64,000 nucleotides of DNA from GCA-003244245 sp963712995 (GCA_963712995.1 CAVQKH010000022.1:248001-312000), one strand, 5' to 3'. Positions 44,604-53,283 are shown, counted from the stretch's first letter. The notes: generated by a model from the sequence alone, not told the origin. A program made the numbers and translations.

Positions 44604-44945
44604 GTGAAGTCCAGCGGCGCTGAGCCGTGTCCCGAAGTCTCTGTGGACAGTCCGCTGTCCTCGGCCAGTGTGCGTTATAGCTTGTCGAAAGCTGCCGGTG
44701 CCGATGGGCCAGGACCTCACGAGAGCCGTCCCTTTGGGCTTCGTTTCGCTCGGGCTGTACCGATTCCGGTACGTCCGGATGTTCACTACTGCCACCAGCA
44801 GCAGGTCGCTGTCGATGACGTCGGTCGACCGCTGATCGAGCGGATGGGCTGGGAGGAAGAACAAGGGAAGGAATGGGAGAGTAAGACCTACAGTGACGGT
44901 GATGAGGGTCAGGAGGAAGACACCTGGGGCTGGGAAGAGCAGTGA
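44604..44945 (+). CDS. Graspetide precursor peptide (locus B)
   Basis: 113 residues from the GTG at 44604 (no clear ribosome-binding site; the true start is uncertain). Leader motif RPFGLRFARA at 42-51, then HQQQVAVDDVGRPL (64-77), typical of ATP-grasp target peptides. The last 32 residues form a Trp/Glu-rich core: Glu at 84-86, 90, 92, 101, 104, 105, 111, 112; Asp 98, 100, 106; acceptors Ser93, Lys94, Thr95, Ser97, Thr107. Asp98-Gly99 is a candidate aspartimide. Its TGA overlaps the ligase GTG. Confidence 0.85.
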   Translation: MKSSGAEPCPEVSVDSPLSSASVRYSLSKAAGADGPGPHESRPFGLRFARAVPIPVRPDVHYCHQQQVAVDDVGRPLIERMGWEEEQGKEWESKTYSDGDEGQEEDTWGWEEQ

Positions 44946-45907
44946 CCGTCGTCATCTTCTCGGAAAAAGCCGACATCCCTGTCGATGCCGTGGTTCGTGA
45001 GCTCGCGGCGCGCAATGTTCCCGTCTTTCGTGCGGATACCAGTTGGTTTCCCCGTTCATTAGTGCTGGAGGCGCAGCTCGACAGCGATGGCACCTGGACC
45101 GGAATACTGGCGACCAAGCACCGCACGGTGGATCTGGTCGATATCCGATCAATCTGGTCCCGTCATCCGGGCGTGTTCTCCTTCGCTGAGGGCATGACCG
45201 ACGTTGAGCGGGCTTACGCCCACCGGGAGGCCCGCCTTGGTCTTGGTGGTGTGCTGGCCAGCTTGGATGTGTTGTGGGTCAATCATCCCAACCGGTCGGC
45301 AGATAGTGCCTATAAGCCGGTTCAATTAGCGGTGGCGACGCGCTGCGGGCTGGCCACTGCCGCGACCCTGATCACCAACAGCCCGGAGGCGGTGCGGCGC
45401 TTCGCCATCGCAAGCCCCACGGGCGTGGTGCGCAAGTCGCTGGGACCCAACACGGTCACCGAGGGCGACACGGTCACCGTGGCCTTCACTCACAGGCTGA
45501 CGTCTGCTGACCTGGCTGATCTGTCCGGAGTGGACGCTACCGCGACGCAGGTGCAGCGATGGGTGAGCAAGATTCACGAAGCCAGAGTCGTCTGTGTGGG
45601 CGAACAGATGTTCACCATCCTGATTCGCGCCGGATCAGCGGACTCTCGGGTGGACTGGCGGGCGGACTATCCGTCGCTGAGCTACGAATGGGTCGACACC
45701 CCACCTGAGATAGAAAAAGGACTCTGCGCCTATATGGCAACGATGGGCCTGACCTACGCCGCGATCGACTTCGCCATCAGCGCTGATCAGCGCTGGATTT
45801 TTCTGGAATCTAATAGTGCGGGACAGTATTTCTGGCTTGAAGCCAATACCGGGGCGCCGATCACCCATGCCCTCTGTGATGTCCTGGCCGCAGGAGCACA
45901 CCCGTGA
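44942..45907 (+). CDS. ATP-grasp RiPP maturase (locus B)
   Basis: 321 residues of the SAV_5884-type ATP-grasp peptide ligase family. SIWSRHPGVFSF start region, NHPNRSADSAYKPVQL, RWVSKIHEARVVCVG and the metal/ATP site AAIDFAIS with FLESNSAGQYFW. It would activate Asp/Glu side chains of the precursor by phosphorylation and join them to Ser/Thr or Lys. GTGA overlaps on both sides tie it to precursor and methyltransferase. Confidence 0.92.
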   Translation: MTVVIFSEKADIPVDAVVRELAARNVPVFRADTSWFPRSLVLEAQLDSDGTWTGILATKHRTVDLVDIRSIWSRHPGVFSFAEGMTDVERAYAHREARLGLGGVLASLDVLWVNHPNRSADSAYKPVQLAVATRCGLATAATLITNSPEAVRRFAIASPTGVVRKSLGPNTVTEGDTVTVAFTHRLTSADLADLSGVDATATQVQRWVSKIHEARVVCVGEQMFTILIRAGSADSRVDWRADYPSLSYEWVDTPPEIEKGLCAYMATMGLTYAAIDFAISADQRWIFLESNSAGQYFWLEANTGAPITHALCDVLAAGAHP

Positions 45908-47148
45908 CCGTGCTCGCGGAGGAGTGGCGTCGCCGAGCGAGCGAGCTCGCCCGGGGACTGGTCGCAGCGGGCAAGCTGTGGTCAGCGCCGTGGCAGGAGG
46001 CGATCTGCGCAGTACCCCGCCACGAGCTTGTCCCCGACCTGCTGCGCCGTGACCCCGACGGTTCGTGGCACCAGCTGGACACCACCACCGCCCAGGGCCA
46101 ACGGGACTGGCTGGAGCAGGTGTACTCCAACAAAACCCTGCTGACCGCCGCGGCTGAGGGCCCAGGACCTCGCAGCCTGCGCTCGTCCTCCAGCATGCCG
46201 GGGTTGATGACCCGCATGCTGGAAACCCTCGACGTGCATGAGGGGCACCGAGTGCTGGAGATCGGCACCGGAACCGGCTACAACGCGGCCCTGCTCGCCC
46301 ACCGACTCGGGGACGCCAACGTGTTCTCCGTCGACATCGAACCAGACCTCGTCGAACTGGCCCGAGAGCGACTCGACCGGATCGGCTACCACCCCACCCT
46401 GGTCGCCACCGACGGTGCGGCCGGGCTAGCCGAGCACGCCCCGTTCGATCGGATCATCTCCACCTGCGCCGTCCCGGCCCTGCCGTGGGCCTGGGTGGAA
46501 CAGACCAGCCCCGGCGGTGTGATCCTCACCGATGTCAAACCCGCCCGAGGCGCGGGCAGCCTGGTACGGCTCACCCGCTACCCAGACCGCGCCGAGGGGC
46601 ACTTCGACCCGACCTACGCCGCCTTCATGGACCTGCGCCACCACCCCGCCGCCCACGCACCGCAGCGACCCAGACCCCGCAGACAACCCGACGCGCAGCC
46701 CGACCGGCGCACCACCACGCTCGACCCCCGCACACCCTGGAAGTCTCTGGTGGTGTGGTTTTTGGCCAGCTTCGATCTCGGCGCTGACATCGCAGTCGGC
46801 TACGGCCGTCCCGACCAGAACCGCAACCCCACTGTCACCTCCATCACCATAGGTGACGGATCCTGGGCGGAAATCACTCTCACCGAAGACCAGGGAACCC
46901 ACCAGGTCCAGGAAGGTGGACCACGCCGAGTGTGGCGAATCATCGAGAACGCCCACGCCCTGTGGACCACACTCGGACAACCCAACTGGGACCGCCTCGG
47001 CCTGACCGTGACCCCTGACCAGCAACGAGTCTGGCTGGACACCCCCACCAGCATTCATCACTGGCCACTAGCTCCACCCCCCGATTCCTGCACTCGCTCG
47101 CCGAGGGCAGTGTCAACCAGTCGTTGGCGTTGTTCCGGCCATAGCTGA
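45904..47148 (+). CDS. PIMT-type methyltransferase of the graspetide system (locus B)
   Basis: 414 residues. RHELVPDLL and SSSMPGLMTRMLETLD precede the SAM loop VLEIGTGTGYNAALLAHRLG (same as in locus A). A C-terminal domain specific to peptide-modifying PIMT homologues ends with IHHWPLA. By analogy with fuscimiditide-type pathways it would methylate an Asp of the ligated peptide to trigger aspartimide formation. About 28 residues after WPLA (PPPDSCTRSPRAV...) look non-native: the frame runs on into the tail of a convergent gene fragment at 47058. Confidence 0.9.
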   Translation: MTVLAEEWRRRASELARGLVAAGKLWSAPWQEAICAVPRHELVPDLLRRDPDGSWHQLDTTTAQGQRDWLEQVYSNKTLLTAAAEGPGPRSLRSSSSMPGLMTRMLETLDVHEGHRVLEIGTGTGYNAALLAHRLGDANVFSVDIEPDLVELARERLDRIGYHPTLVATDGAAGLAEHAPFDRIISTCAVPALPWAWVEQTSPGGVILTDVKPARGAGSLVRLTRYPDRAEGHFDPTYAAFMDLRHHPAAHAPQRPRPRRQPDAQPDRRTTTLDPRTPWKSLVVWFLASFDLGADIAVGYGRPDQNRNPTVTSITIGDGSWAEITLTEDQGTHQVQEGGPRRVWRIIENAHALWTTLGQPNWDRLGLTVTPDQQRVWLDTPTSIHHWPLAPPPDSCTRSPRAVSTSRWRCSGHS

Positions 47149-47462
47149 TCACTACCGGCAAGGACCACGCCAGCGCTGCTTCTGCCACGTACTCGGCGCA
47201 TCACGGCTCCAACTTCCACGCGTGCCCGTACGATCTCCGTCCAGTCAGAGATCAGCGGATCGGCGGCATCTGGGATGCGCCCGAACTGCATCCAAGCGGC
47301 GAATGCGGCTGCTTCGCCGTCAGTGTTGTAGAGCTGGCGGGCTTCCAGGCGGAAGGCTGAGGTGGCGAACGTGCGAAGCATCCGCATCAGGTCCACGAAA
47401 GCCATCGTGTCACCGTCAAGCGCGGCAACGGCGTCTACTGCGAGCAGGGTGGGTAGCTGCAC
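47058..47462 (-). pseudogene. DUF6879-like protein, C-terminally truncated
   Basis: The first 95 or so residues (LPTLLAVDAVAALDGD, RMLRTFATSAFRLEARQLY, DWTEIVRARVEVGAVMRRV) fit the DUF6879 pattern. The last 40 do not, and they lie over the 3' end of the locus B methyltransferase. The break probably arose when the two sequences were joined. DUF6879 proteins usually accompany DUF5753-type regulators. Confidence 0.55.
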
Positions 47463-47738
47463 CGCATCTCACCAGGCGGTATGTCGATGCCCGGGCTGTC
47501 GGTACGCCAACCCTGCACCAGCAACATGACCTGGTTCACCAGTCGAATTGCTGGATCAGGACCTGGCCCGCCTGGCCTGTTCGCTGCGGGTGCTCCTGAA
47601 GGACTTCGGGCCGTGGTTGAGTGTGGTTGGAGACGATCCGTCGCACGCATGAACGACCGGAGGTAGGGGCGTGACCAGTCATTTCATTGATCGGATTCGT
47701 CGGGGAGAAGGGAGCAGGGTCGCGGAGCGCCCGCCTCC

Positions 47739-49049
47739 GTGAGGTTGGCCGCGCTGATCGGTCGGGCTATCCGCGCGGCTGTCTCGGACATCACGCCGCT
47801 GCGGGAGTCGGCGGCCTTCCGGCGGTTGTTCGCCGGTCAGACCGTCTCGCAGATCGGCACGCAGGTAACGCGGGTCGCGGTACCGCTGCAGGTGTACGCG
47901 ATCACCCGGTCGTCGCTGGACGTCGGCCTCATCGGGCTCGCCGCCTTCGTGCCGTTGGTGGTGTTCGGGCTCTACGGCGGATCGATCGTCGACGCGGTCG
48001 ATCGTCGCAAGCTGGTGCTGGTGACCTCGACCGGGACGTTGCTGGTCAGCGTCGTGCTGATGGTCCAGGCGGTGCTTCAGTTCAATCGGGTCGGTGTGTT
48101 GTTCGGCTGCGTCGTCGTGCAGTCGGCGTTCGCGGCGGTGGACTCGCCGGCCCGGCGGGCGATCATCCCGCAGCTGGTGCGGGTCGAGAAGCTGCCTGCG
48201 GCCAACACGCTGAGCTACGGCAGCCTGCAGCTCACGATGATCGTGGGCCCGCTGCTGGCCGGGGTGGCGGTGGCCGCCGGTGGCTTCGAGTGGGCCTACG
48301 CGATCGACGTCGTGTCGTTCGCAGGCGCTTTCTACGCGGCGGTGCGGTTGCCCTCGTTGCCGCCTGGTGAGGGCGCTCAACGCGCCGGGTTTGCCTCGGT
48401 GGTGGAAGGGCTCCGGTTCCTCGTGAGCCGCCGGGTGGTGCTGATGACGTTCGTCGCCGACCTCATCGCGATGGTCTTCGGGATGCCGGCGGCGTTGTTC
48501 CCCGCGCTGGCGCAGGGACAGTTCGGCGGCGGAGCGGGCACTGCCGGACTGCTCTACGCAGCGCCCGCGGTGGGGGCGGTCCTCGCCACGGTGCTGGGCG
48601 GGGCCATCGCCCGGGTGCACCGCCACGGGCTGGGGGTGGTGTCCTCGATCGTGGTGTGGGGGGTGGCGATCACGCTGTTCGGGTTGAGCTCAACGCTGTG
48701 GCTCGGGCTGGCGCTGCTTGCGGTCGCCGGCGCGGCCGACACGGTCAGCGCGGTCTACCGTTCGACGATCCTGCAGGTCGCCACCCCGCCAGGGATGCAG
48801 GGGCGGCTTCAGGGGGTGTTCATCGTGGTGGTCGCGGGTGGCCCGCGGCTCGGCGATCTCGAAGCAGGTGCGGTCGCGGCCGCTTTCACTCCGCGGGTGT
48901 CGGTCGTCTCCGGCGGTCTCGCGTGTCTTGCCGGAATTGCGCTGCTCGCATTGTTGGTACCCGCCTTCGTGCGCTACGACGCCAGGACCGCCGAAGACAC
49001 CGCCCGGAATAATTCAGCCGACAGACACGGGGGATTAGGTGCGGACTAG
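47739..49049 (+). CDS. MFS transporter, EntS-like
   Basis: 436 residues with about 12 membrane helices, GTG start. FRRLFAGQTVSQIGTQVTRV and VDAVDRRKLVLVTS (loop 2-3) match the EntS/DUF894-type exporter group, which includes enterobactin and multidrug exporters. It lies between RiPP locus B and the orphan peptide at 49196 and could export either product, but the family is also common elsewhere. Confidence 0.88.
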   Translation: MRLAALIGRAIRAAVSDITPLRESAAFRRLFAGQTVSQIGTQVTRVAVPLQVYAITRSSLDVGLIGLAAFVPLVVFGLYGGSIVDAVDRRKLVLVTSTGTLLVSVVLMVQAVLQFNRVGVLFGCVVVQSAFAAVDSPARRAIIPQLVRVEKLPAANTLSYGSLQLTMIVGPLLAGVAVAAGGFEWAYAIDVVSFAGAFYAAVRLPSLPPGEGAQRAGFASVVEGLRFLVSRRVVLMTFVADLIAMVFGMPAALFPALAQGQFGGGAGTAGLLYAAPAVGAVLATVLGGAIARVHRHGLGVVSSIVVWGVAITLFGLSSTLWLGLALLAVAGAADTVSAVYRSTILQVATPPGMQGRLQGVFIVVVAGGPRLGDLEAGAVAAAFTPRVSVVSGGLACLAGIALLALLVPAFVRYDARTAEDTARNNSADRHGGLGAD

Positions 49050-49093
49050 CGATGCTGGAGCTGCTCAACTGATAGTTTGTCGTGACATAGTGC

Positions 49094-49126
49094 TGGTGGG
49101 GTGGCCGCAACGCGGCCACCCCACCA
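49094..49126. terminator. 15-bp perfect hairpin
   Basis: 49094-49108 (tggtggggtggccgc) pairs perfectly with 49112-49126, three-base loop, then tttg. It lies between the convergent ends of the MFS gene and the peptide at 49196. Confidence 0.9.
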
Positions 49127-49195
49127 TTTGTAGCTACTCACATGGCGGTGCCACAGCTAGGGAGCGGCACCGACACAGACAGCCGTCGGCAATGA

Positions 49196-49441
49196 TCAGG
49201 GACCAGCAGGTGCGGGGTTGACCGCTCCGCCGGCGCCGCCGATGCCGTCGCCGGCCGAGGAAGTCCCTTCTGCCAGGATACCGAGGCCGCTCAGAATGGG
49301 GATACCGATGCCGCCCGTGCCGCTCCCGCCGGCACCGCCGGTTTCGCCGTCGGTCATGAAGATCGTGGACATGACGGTACGCTCGGGAAGCAGCTCCACC
49401 TGCTGCTCGTCGATCTCGGCAAAACTCACTGCGTCAGACAT
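49196..49441 (-). CDS. Orphan RiPP-precursor-like peptide with a FAEIDEQQVELLPERTVMS leader
   Basis: 81 residues, ATG with AAGAGGAG ideally placed. The leader FAEIDEQQVELLPERTV (about 7-23) resembles leaders of LxmA-type (class V lanthipeptide-like) precursors. The rest is Gly/Ala/Ser/Ile-rich with almost no charge (GGAGGSGTGGIGIPILSG). No Cys, so lanthionines cannot form from this peptide itself. No maturation enzyme lies nearby except a truncated lasso cyclase that is not an obvious partner. Confidence 0.7.
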   Translation of the reverse strand: MSDAVSFAEIDEQQVELLPERTVMSTIFMTDGETGGAGGSGTGGIGIPILSGLGILAEGTSSAGDGIGGAGGAVNPAPAGP

Positions 49442-49840
49442 ACCGACTCCTCTTCACAGTGGCCCCCAGTGGGCCGGGAATAATGCGCCGAATCGGCTGA
49501 TTTTCGATTCGGTTGATACGCGATGCGCCAGTCGTGCGGTCGCGCGAATCCATTCCTTTCATCGCTTCTTCCTGCCGGCTGGGCCGCGACCCGGCCGGAA
49601 GACGAGGTGCTGATCTCGTCAATTACAAACATAGATGGGAAGTGCAAGTAAGGCGTAAGCGCTGCGCAAGAGGTCATTGTGAAATTCACTATCTTCTTGA
49701 CGGTGTCGAGTGAGGGCGTGATGCCGTATCAAAATAGGCACCCATGGACGTGTCCGCGTTTAACGCTGCCCTGGTTGTTCGAGTGCAGGCAGGGTCGAGC
49801 AACGTTCATGCAGCTGTGTGGCGACCGCCGTTTTCGGGGT
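49442..49840. other. Intergenic region upstream of the orphan peptide
   Basis: About 400 bp, less GC-rich than the surroundings. It holds the peptide's leader and ribosome-binding site (minus strand) and operator site 1. No supportable complete gene. Confidence 0.5.
49642..49670 (+). promoter_or_regulatory. Three heptamers at 11-bp spacing (SARP-type operator, site 1)
   Basis: GTGCAAG (49642), GCGTAAG (49653) and GCGCAAG (49664) with four-base spacers. This is the architecture bound by SARP regulators. Just to the right a GTG at 49679 opens KFTIFLTVSSEG, a start reminiscent of SARP proteins, but the frame then loses similarity; it may be a dead SARP gene. Confidence 0.6.
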
Positions 49841-50497
49841 CTAGCGCACTGTTCCTGCGACCACGGTCAAGGCCGTGCCATGCTTGAGTGGTTGCCACCA
49901 CCGCAGTTCACCGACCGTGCCGCTGGAATCGATCCGGAGGTAGTGGTCAGGGGACAGCGCTCGCAGCTCCGGTGACAGGTTGCGCTCATCCCGCGGGGGT
50001 GGCACCGTCCACCAACCGGCCACTCGCACCGCCAACGCCTGCTCGTCAGTCCCCGCATTGGACACCCTGGTGAGCACGTCGGCCCGGTCCCCGGCGATCG
50101 GGATCCCCTGGATCCGGGTGTGGAACACCCGGCGAATCCCGCTCACGCTGCCTTGCACTCGTACCGCACCGCCCACGGACGCAACCAGGTGGAAACAGCC
50201 CGGCAGCACCTGTGCCACCGCGTCCAGTTCAGCCGCCGTGCGCACGCCGGTGATCAGATCGGTCAACCGGGTGGCGGTGACCGGGCACGTCCCGATCACC
50301 GCCACCCGCAGCGACCCCACCGACGCCAGCGTGACCTCCTGGTCGAGGCTGCCGAGCAGCCACGAATTTCCCGACGCATGAGCGAGCGCCCACCGGGACT
50401 GCGATGGCCACTTCGTTGCCACCCGCTGCACGTCCGGCCGATCCGGCAGAACTATCCACCCCTCGATCATCACACCCGCCCCCAGGATCGTGGCCAT
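49841..50497 (-). pseudogene. Lasso-peptide cyclase (asparagine synthetase-like), N-terminal fragment
   Basis: 218 residues. VLPGCFHLVASVGGAVRVQG, GIPIAGDRADVLTRV and VPPPRDERNLSPELRALSP match the N-terminal (glutaminase-like) domain of actinobacterial lasso cyclases. The ATP-binding synthetase domain of about 400 residues is missing; similarity ends at GELRWWQPL and the frame closes soon after. No lasso precursor, leader-binding protein or protease was found. A remnant. Confidence 0.75.
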
Positions 50498-51322
50498 CGC
50501 TTACCCGTTCATGCACGATCTCGTCAACAGACCTGTCCCCGCCGCAGACCAGAACGGCCGTGTCCCCGACCGGCTGACATACCGCCAAGATCACAACCTA
50601 GGCCGTCAGCGCAAACCCGGAGTAAGACGACTGTAACTGACGGTGTCACTCCTGGGGCGAAAGAGGCGTCTGTGATGAATGTGGCGCTGGAGGTGTCCTT
50701 AGGCGGCGGTGGCGGTCAGCCGGTCGCGCAGTTCGGCGATACCCGCGCTGGTGTGCAGGGCTTCCAGCACGGTGCAGTCCCCTCTTGGTGTGTTTCCGGC
50801 GCCAGCGGTGATCACTGCGCACCGTGTGCCTATCACGCTGCGGCCGGTCACACCAGAGCGAAACCGCCTAGCGCACTGGTCCTAGTTCGCCGTGCCTGGC
50901 CTGGCCGTCTGATCCGCAACGGAGGAGGTGATCCGGTGGTGCGATGTCCCCCCTCGCGGCAGGCGTGACCGCGCGGGAGGGACAGGCGGGCCGGGATTTC
51001 GTCGTGAGCGCTGATGTTGGGTCGCCCAACCGGGCGCTGGCCGGTCGGAGCACCCGCACCAGCACTGCGCCGCAGCTGACGCGGTCCGAGGTCGACCGGC
51101 ACGTGGGGCACGGCACGCTGGCCGGTTTCCACCGGGGTTGCTGGTGCGAATGGTGCGTGTCGCTGTCCCGGGAGCGATTCTGCTGCTGCGAGGCTGCGTT
51201 ACGTCAGTCCGTATGGCACCGCCCCCCGAGCGCTTACCGAGCTGGTGGCCGTCATGAGCACGGATACCGCCGGGTGTTGGCCTGGCGGGTCTGTCAACCC
51301 CCGGGAAGGAATCCGTGATCTA
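50498..51322. other. Decayed region
   Basis: 825 bp without an intact gene. On the minus strand at 50697-50770 there is a scrap of a TPR-type regulator C-terminus (AELRDRLTATA), nearly identical to the end of the fragment at 52629. On the plus strand near 51105-51170 a HGTLAGFHRGCWCEWC segment resembles a small HGT-x-x-G-x(4)-C-x-C-x-x-C zinc-binding motif, without a complete frame. Confidence 0.55.
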
Positions 51323-52450
51323 TCACGAGGTGCGGACGACGGCGTTCGGTTCGTCGAGCCACACGGTCTGGGTGGTGGGGGTCATGGTCATTCCGAATCG
51401 TGTGAGGCCGGGTTTACTGGGCTCGTACCACCAGTCGTAGGCGGCTTCGGCTTCGTCCCACAGCCGGCGCGGGCCTAGTTGACGCACCACGAGCCGGTCG
51501 GGTGAGGTGAGGTCGGCGTAGAGCCGTGCCCATGATCGGGTGGTGATGTCGTCGAGTTCGAGGACGTGGTGATCTTCGCCGAACTTGTCGAGTTCGACGG
51601 TGAGCGCGCAGTGGGGCACCCGCAGCCCGATCGTGAACGCGGCTTGATCACTGTTGATCATGCGGAAGAAATCCCATCCATGCACCTCGGTGGTGCTCAC
51701 CTGGGCATCCTGGATCTGCGCGTCGTCGGGCTCGTAGTACCGGCGGCGCTGCGCGCGCAGCCGCATGAACGCGAGATCCCCGCCGAAGCGACCGCTCGCG
51801 GTGCCCTCGGCAGTGACCCGCAGGGTCAGCATGACGCCGTTGCAGTAGTCGGTTCCCCACGGTGTGACGATCAGGCCGCCGGGGCGGGTTTGTTCCAGCC
51901 AGGCGCGGGGCACGATCTCCCGGACCGCGGCGGTAGCGAGTACCCGGTCGTAAGGGCCGGCGTCCCAGTGGCCTCGGGCGCCGTCTGCGGTGATCACCAG
52001 GGGTGAGTATCCCGCGCGGATCAGGGCCTCCCGCGCTGCCTGGGCGATCACCGGGTCGACCTCGACGCTGACCACCCGGCCCCGGGAGCCGACTCGCCGA
52101 CACAGCAGCGCGGCATTCCATCCTGTGCCGGTGCCGATCTCCAGCACCGCATGTCCGGACTGCACCTCCAGTGCGGCGAGCATCTTGGCCACGATCGAGG
52201 GCTTGCTGCACGAGCTCGACGGTGACCAACCGATCTCACCGACACTCGTGCGGCCCTCGTCGACTTGAGTGATCACCGGCTCATTCCCGCTGACCAGCTC
52301 GGCCCAGCGGTGCGGATCATCCCGTTGCGACAGCGAGACGAACCCGGAATGGGGGTGGCCGGCGTCGATGTCCACCCAGATGGTGCCGGGGATGAACGGA
52401 TCGCGGGGAACCTCGGCGATCAAATCCTGCCAGTCGATGCGGGGATGCAC
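51323..52450 (-). CDS. Stand-alone PIMT-type methyltransferase of an imiditide-like locus (C)
   Basis: 375 residues from the GTG at 52450, four bases after the precursor stop; a longer frame to 52588 only mirrors the precursor gene. SSSCSKPSIVAKMLAALE leads to the SAM loop VLEIGTGTGWNAALLCRRVG. The C-terminal domain matches the locus A and B enzymes (ends TQTVWLDEPNAVV, compare RVWLDTPTSIHHW). PIMT homologues paired with a short peptide and no ligase form aspartimides in imiditides. Its coupling to the 54-residue gene supports this. Confidence 0.88.
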   Translation of the reverse strand: MHPRIDWQDLIAEVPRDPFIPGTIWVDIDAGHPHSGFVSLSQRDDPHRWAELVSGNEPVITQVDEGRTSVGEIGWSPSSSCSKPSIVAKMLAALEVQSGHAVLEIGTGTGWNAALLCRRVGSRGRVVSVEVDPVIAQAAREALIRAGYSPLVITADGARGHWDAGPYDRVLATAAVREIVPRAWLEQTRPGGLIVTPWGTDYCNGVMLTLRVTAEGTASGRFGGDLAFMRLRAQRRRYYEPDDAQIQDAQVSTTEVHGWDFFRMINSDQAAFTIGLRVPHCALTVELDKFGEDHHVLELDDITTRSWARLYADLTSPDRLVVRQLGPRRLWDEAEAAYDWWYEPSKPGLTRFGMTMTPTTQTVWLDEPNAVVRTS

Positions 52451-52454
52451 TCCG

Positions 52455-52619
52455 CTAGTCGTCCCTGTCCGGCTCGTCTTTCTCGGTGTCCTCGTCCGGT
52501 TCGTCTTTCTCATGCTTTCCGCGACCGTAGCGCTTGGGAGTCTCGGTCTTGTCCGGCTGGTAGACGCCCTGACCATCACGGTCGGCATCGTGCTTGTTCG
52601 GCTTGTCGCCCTTGCTCAT
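52455..52619 (-). CDS. Imiditide-like precursor peptide (locus C)
   Basis: 54 residues, too short for routine calls. ATG with AGGAG seven bases upstream. More than half the residues are charged: Asp/Glu and Lys/Arg alternate (HDADRDGQG at 10-18; then KHEKDEPDEDTEKDEP near the end). A single Asp-Gly pair (15-16) is the expected aspartimide site. No Cys, no hydrophobic core. Its TAG is four bases from the methyltransferase GTG. Confidence 0.85.
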   Translation of the reverse strand: MSKGDKPNKHDADRDGQGVYQPDKTETPKRYGRGKHEKDEPDEDTEKDEPDRDD

Positions 52620-52628
52620 GTTCCGCTC

Positions 52629-53060
52629 CTAGACGGCGGTGGCGGTCAGCCGGTCGCGTAGCTCGGCGACTCCTGGGCTGGTGTGCAGTGGGTTCAGCAC
52701 GGTGTTGAGGACGCGCAGCTTGTCGTAGGCGCGGGGTGAGTGCAGCGCGGTGACGGTGTCCACGGCCTGGTGGCCCACCCTGACCGCGGTATCGGTGTCG
52801 CCGGCGATGGCGTGGGCGCCGGCCAGATCTGGCAGGTACAGCGCCTGCAGCCGGGCGTAGCTGGGGCCGAAGCCGTCTACGGCGGGGCCCAACAACGCCA
52901 CCGCCCGCATGGCCACGCCTGGGTCCCTACCAGCCATGGCCAGCGTGTAGTGGGTCGCGCCCTGGAAGTCCGACATGCCGGTCTGGTAATCAGCGTGCCC
53001 CCGCACCTGCTGCGAGTGCTCGATGCGGTGCCGGGCGGCGACTGATGCCCTCGACGCTGC
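52629..53060 (-). pseudogene. C-terminal fragment of a TPR-type helix-turn-helix regulator
   Basis: About 140 codons (QQVRGHADYQTGMSDFQG, LQALYLPDLAGAHAIAGD, VAELRDRLTATAV) of the regulator type seen whole at 26079. The frame continues to 53333 but upstream residues are Arg/Ser-rich nonsense and overlap the promoter of the methyltransferase at 53284. It stops 9 bp before the locus C precursor on the same strand, the place expected for its regulator. Confidence 0.75.
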
Positions 53061-53283
53061 CAACTCAGCGCGGCATCGACCCAGCCGCCACCACGCCGAT
53101 GTCCAGGATGGCGGCCATCCTGCACCTGTCGGCCCCGACCGTGGCCTGGCCACCGAGCACCCCCGGCCCGAGCGGTGGTCGATTTGAACCACTCGGATCG
53201 TCGTTGGGTGCCGACCACGTGGTGAACTGTGCTCAACCCCAGACGAATCCGCGGGGGAGAACGCCGTAAGCGAAGGTGCAACT

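Noticed and set aside
50120..50968. 282-codon plus-strand frame opposite the lasso cyclase fragment
   Set aside because: Arg/Pro/His-rich nonsense, antisense to a recognisable domain.
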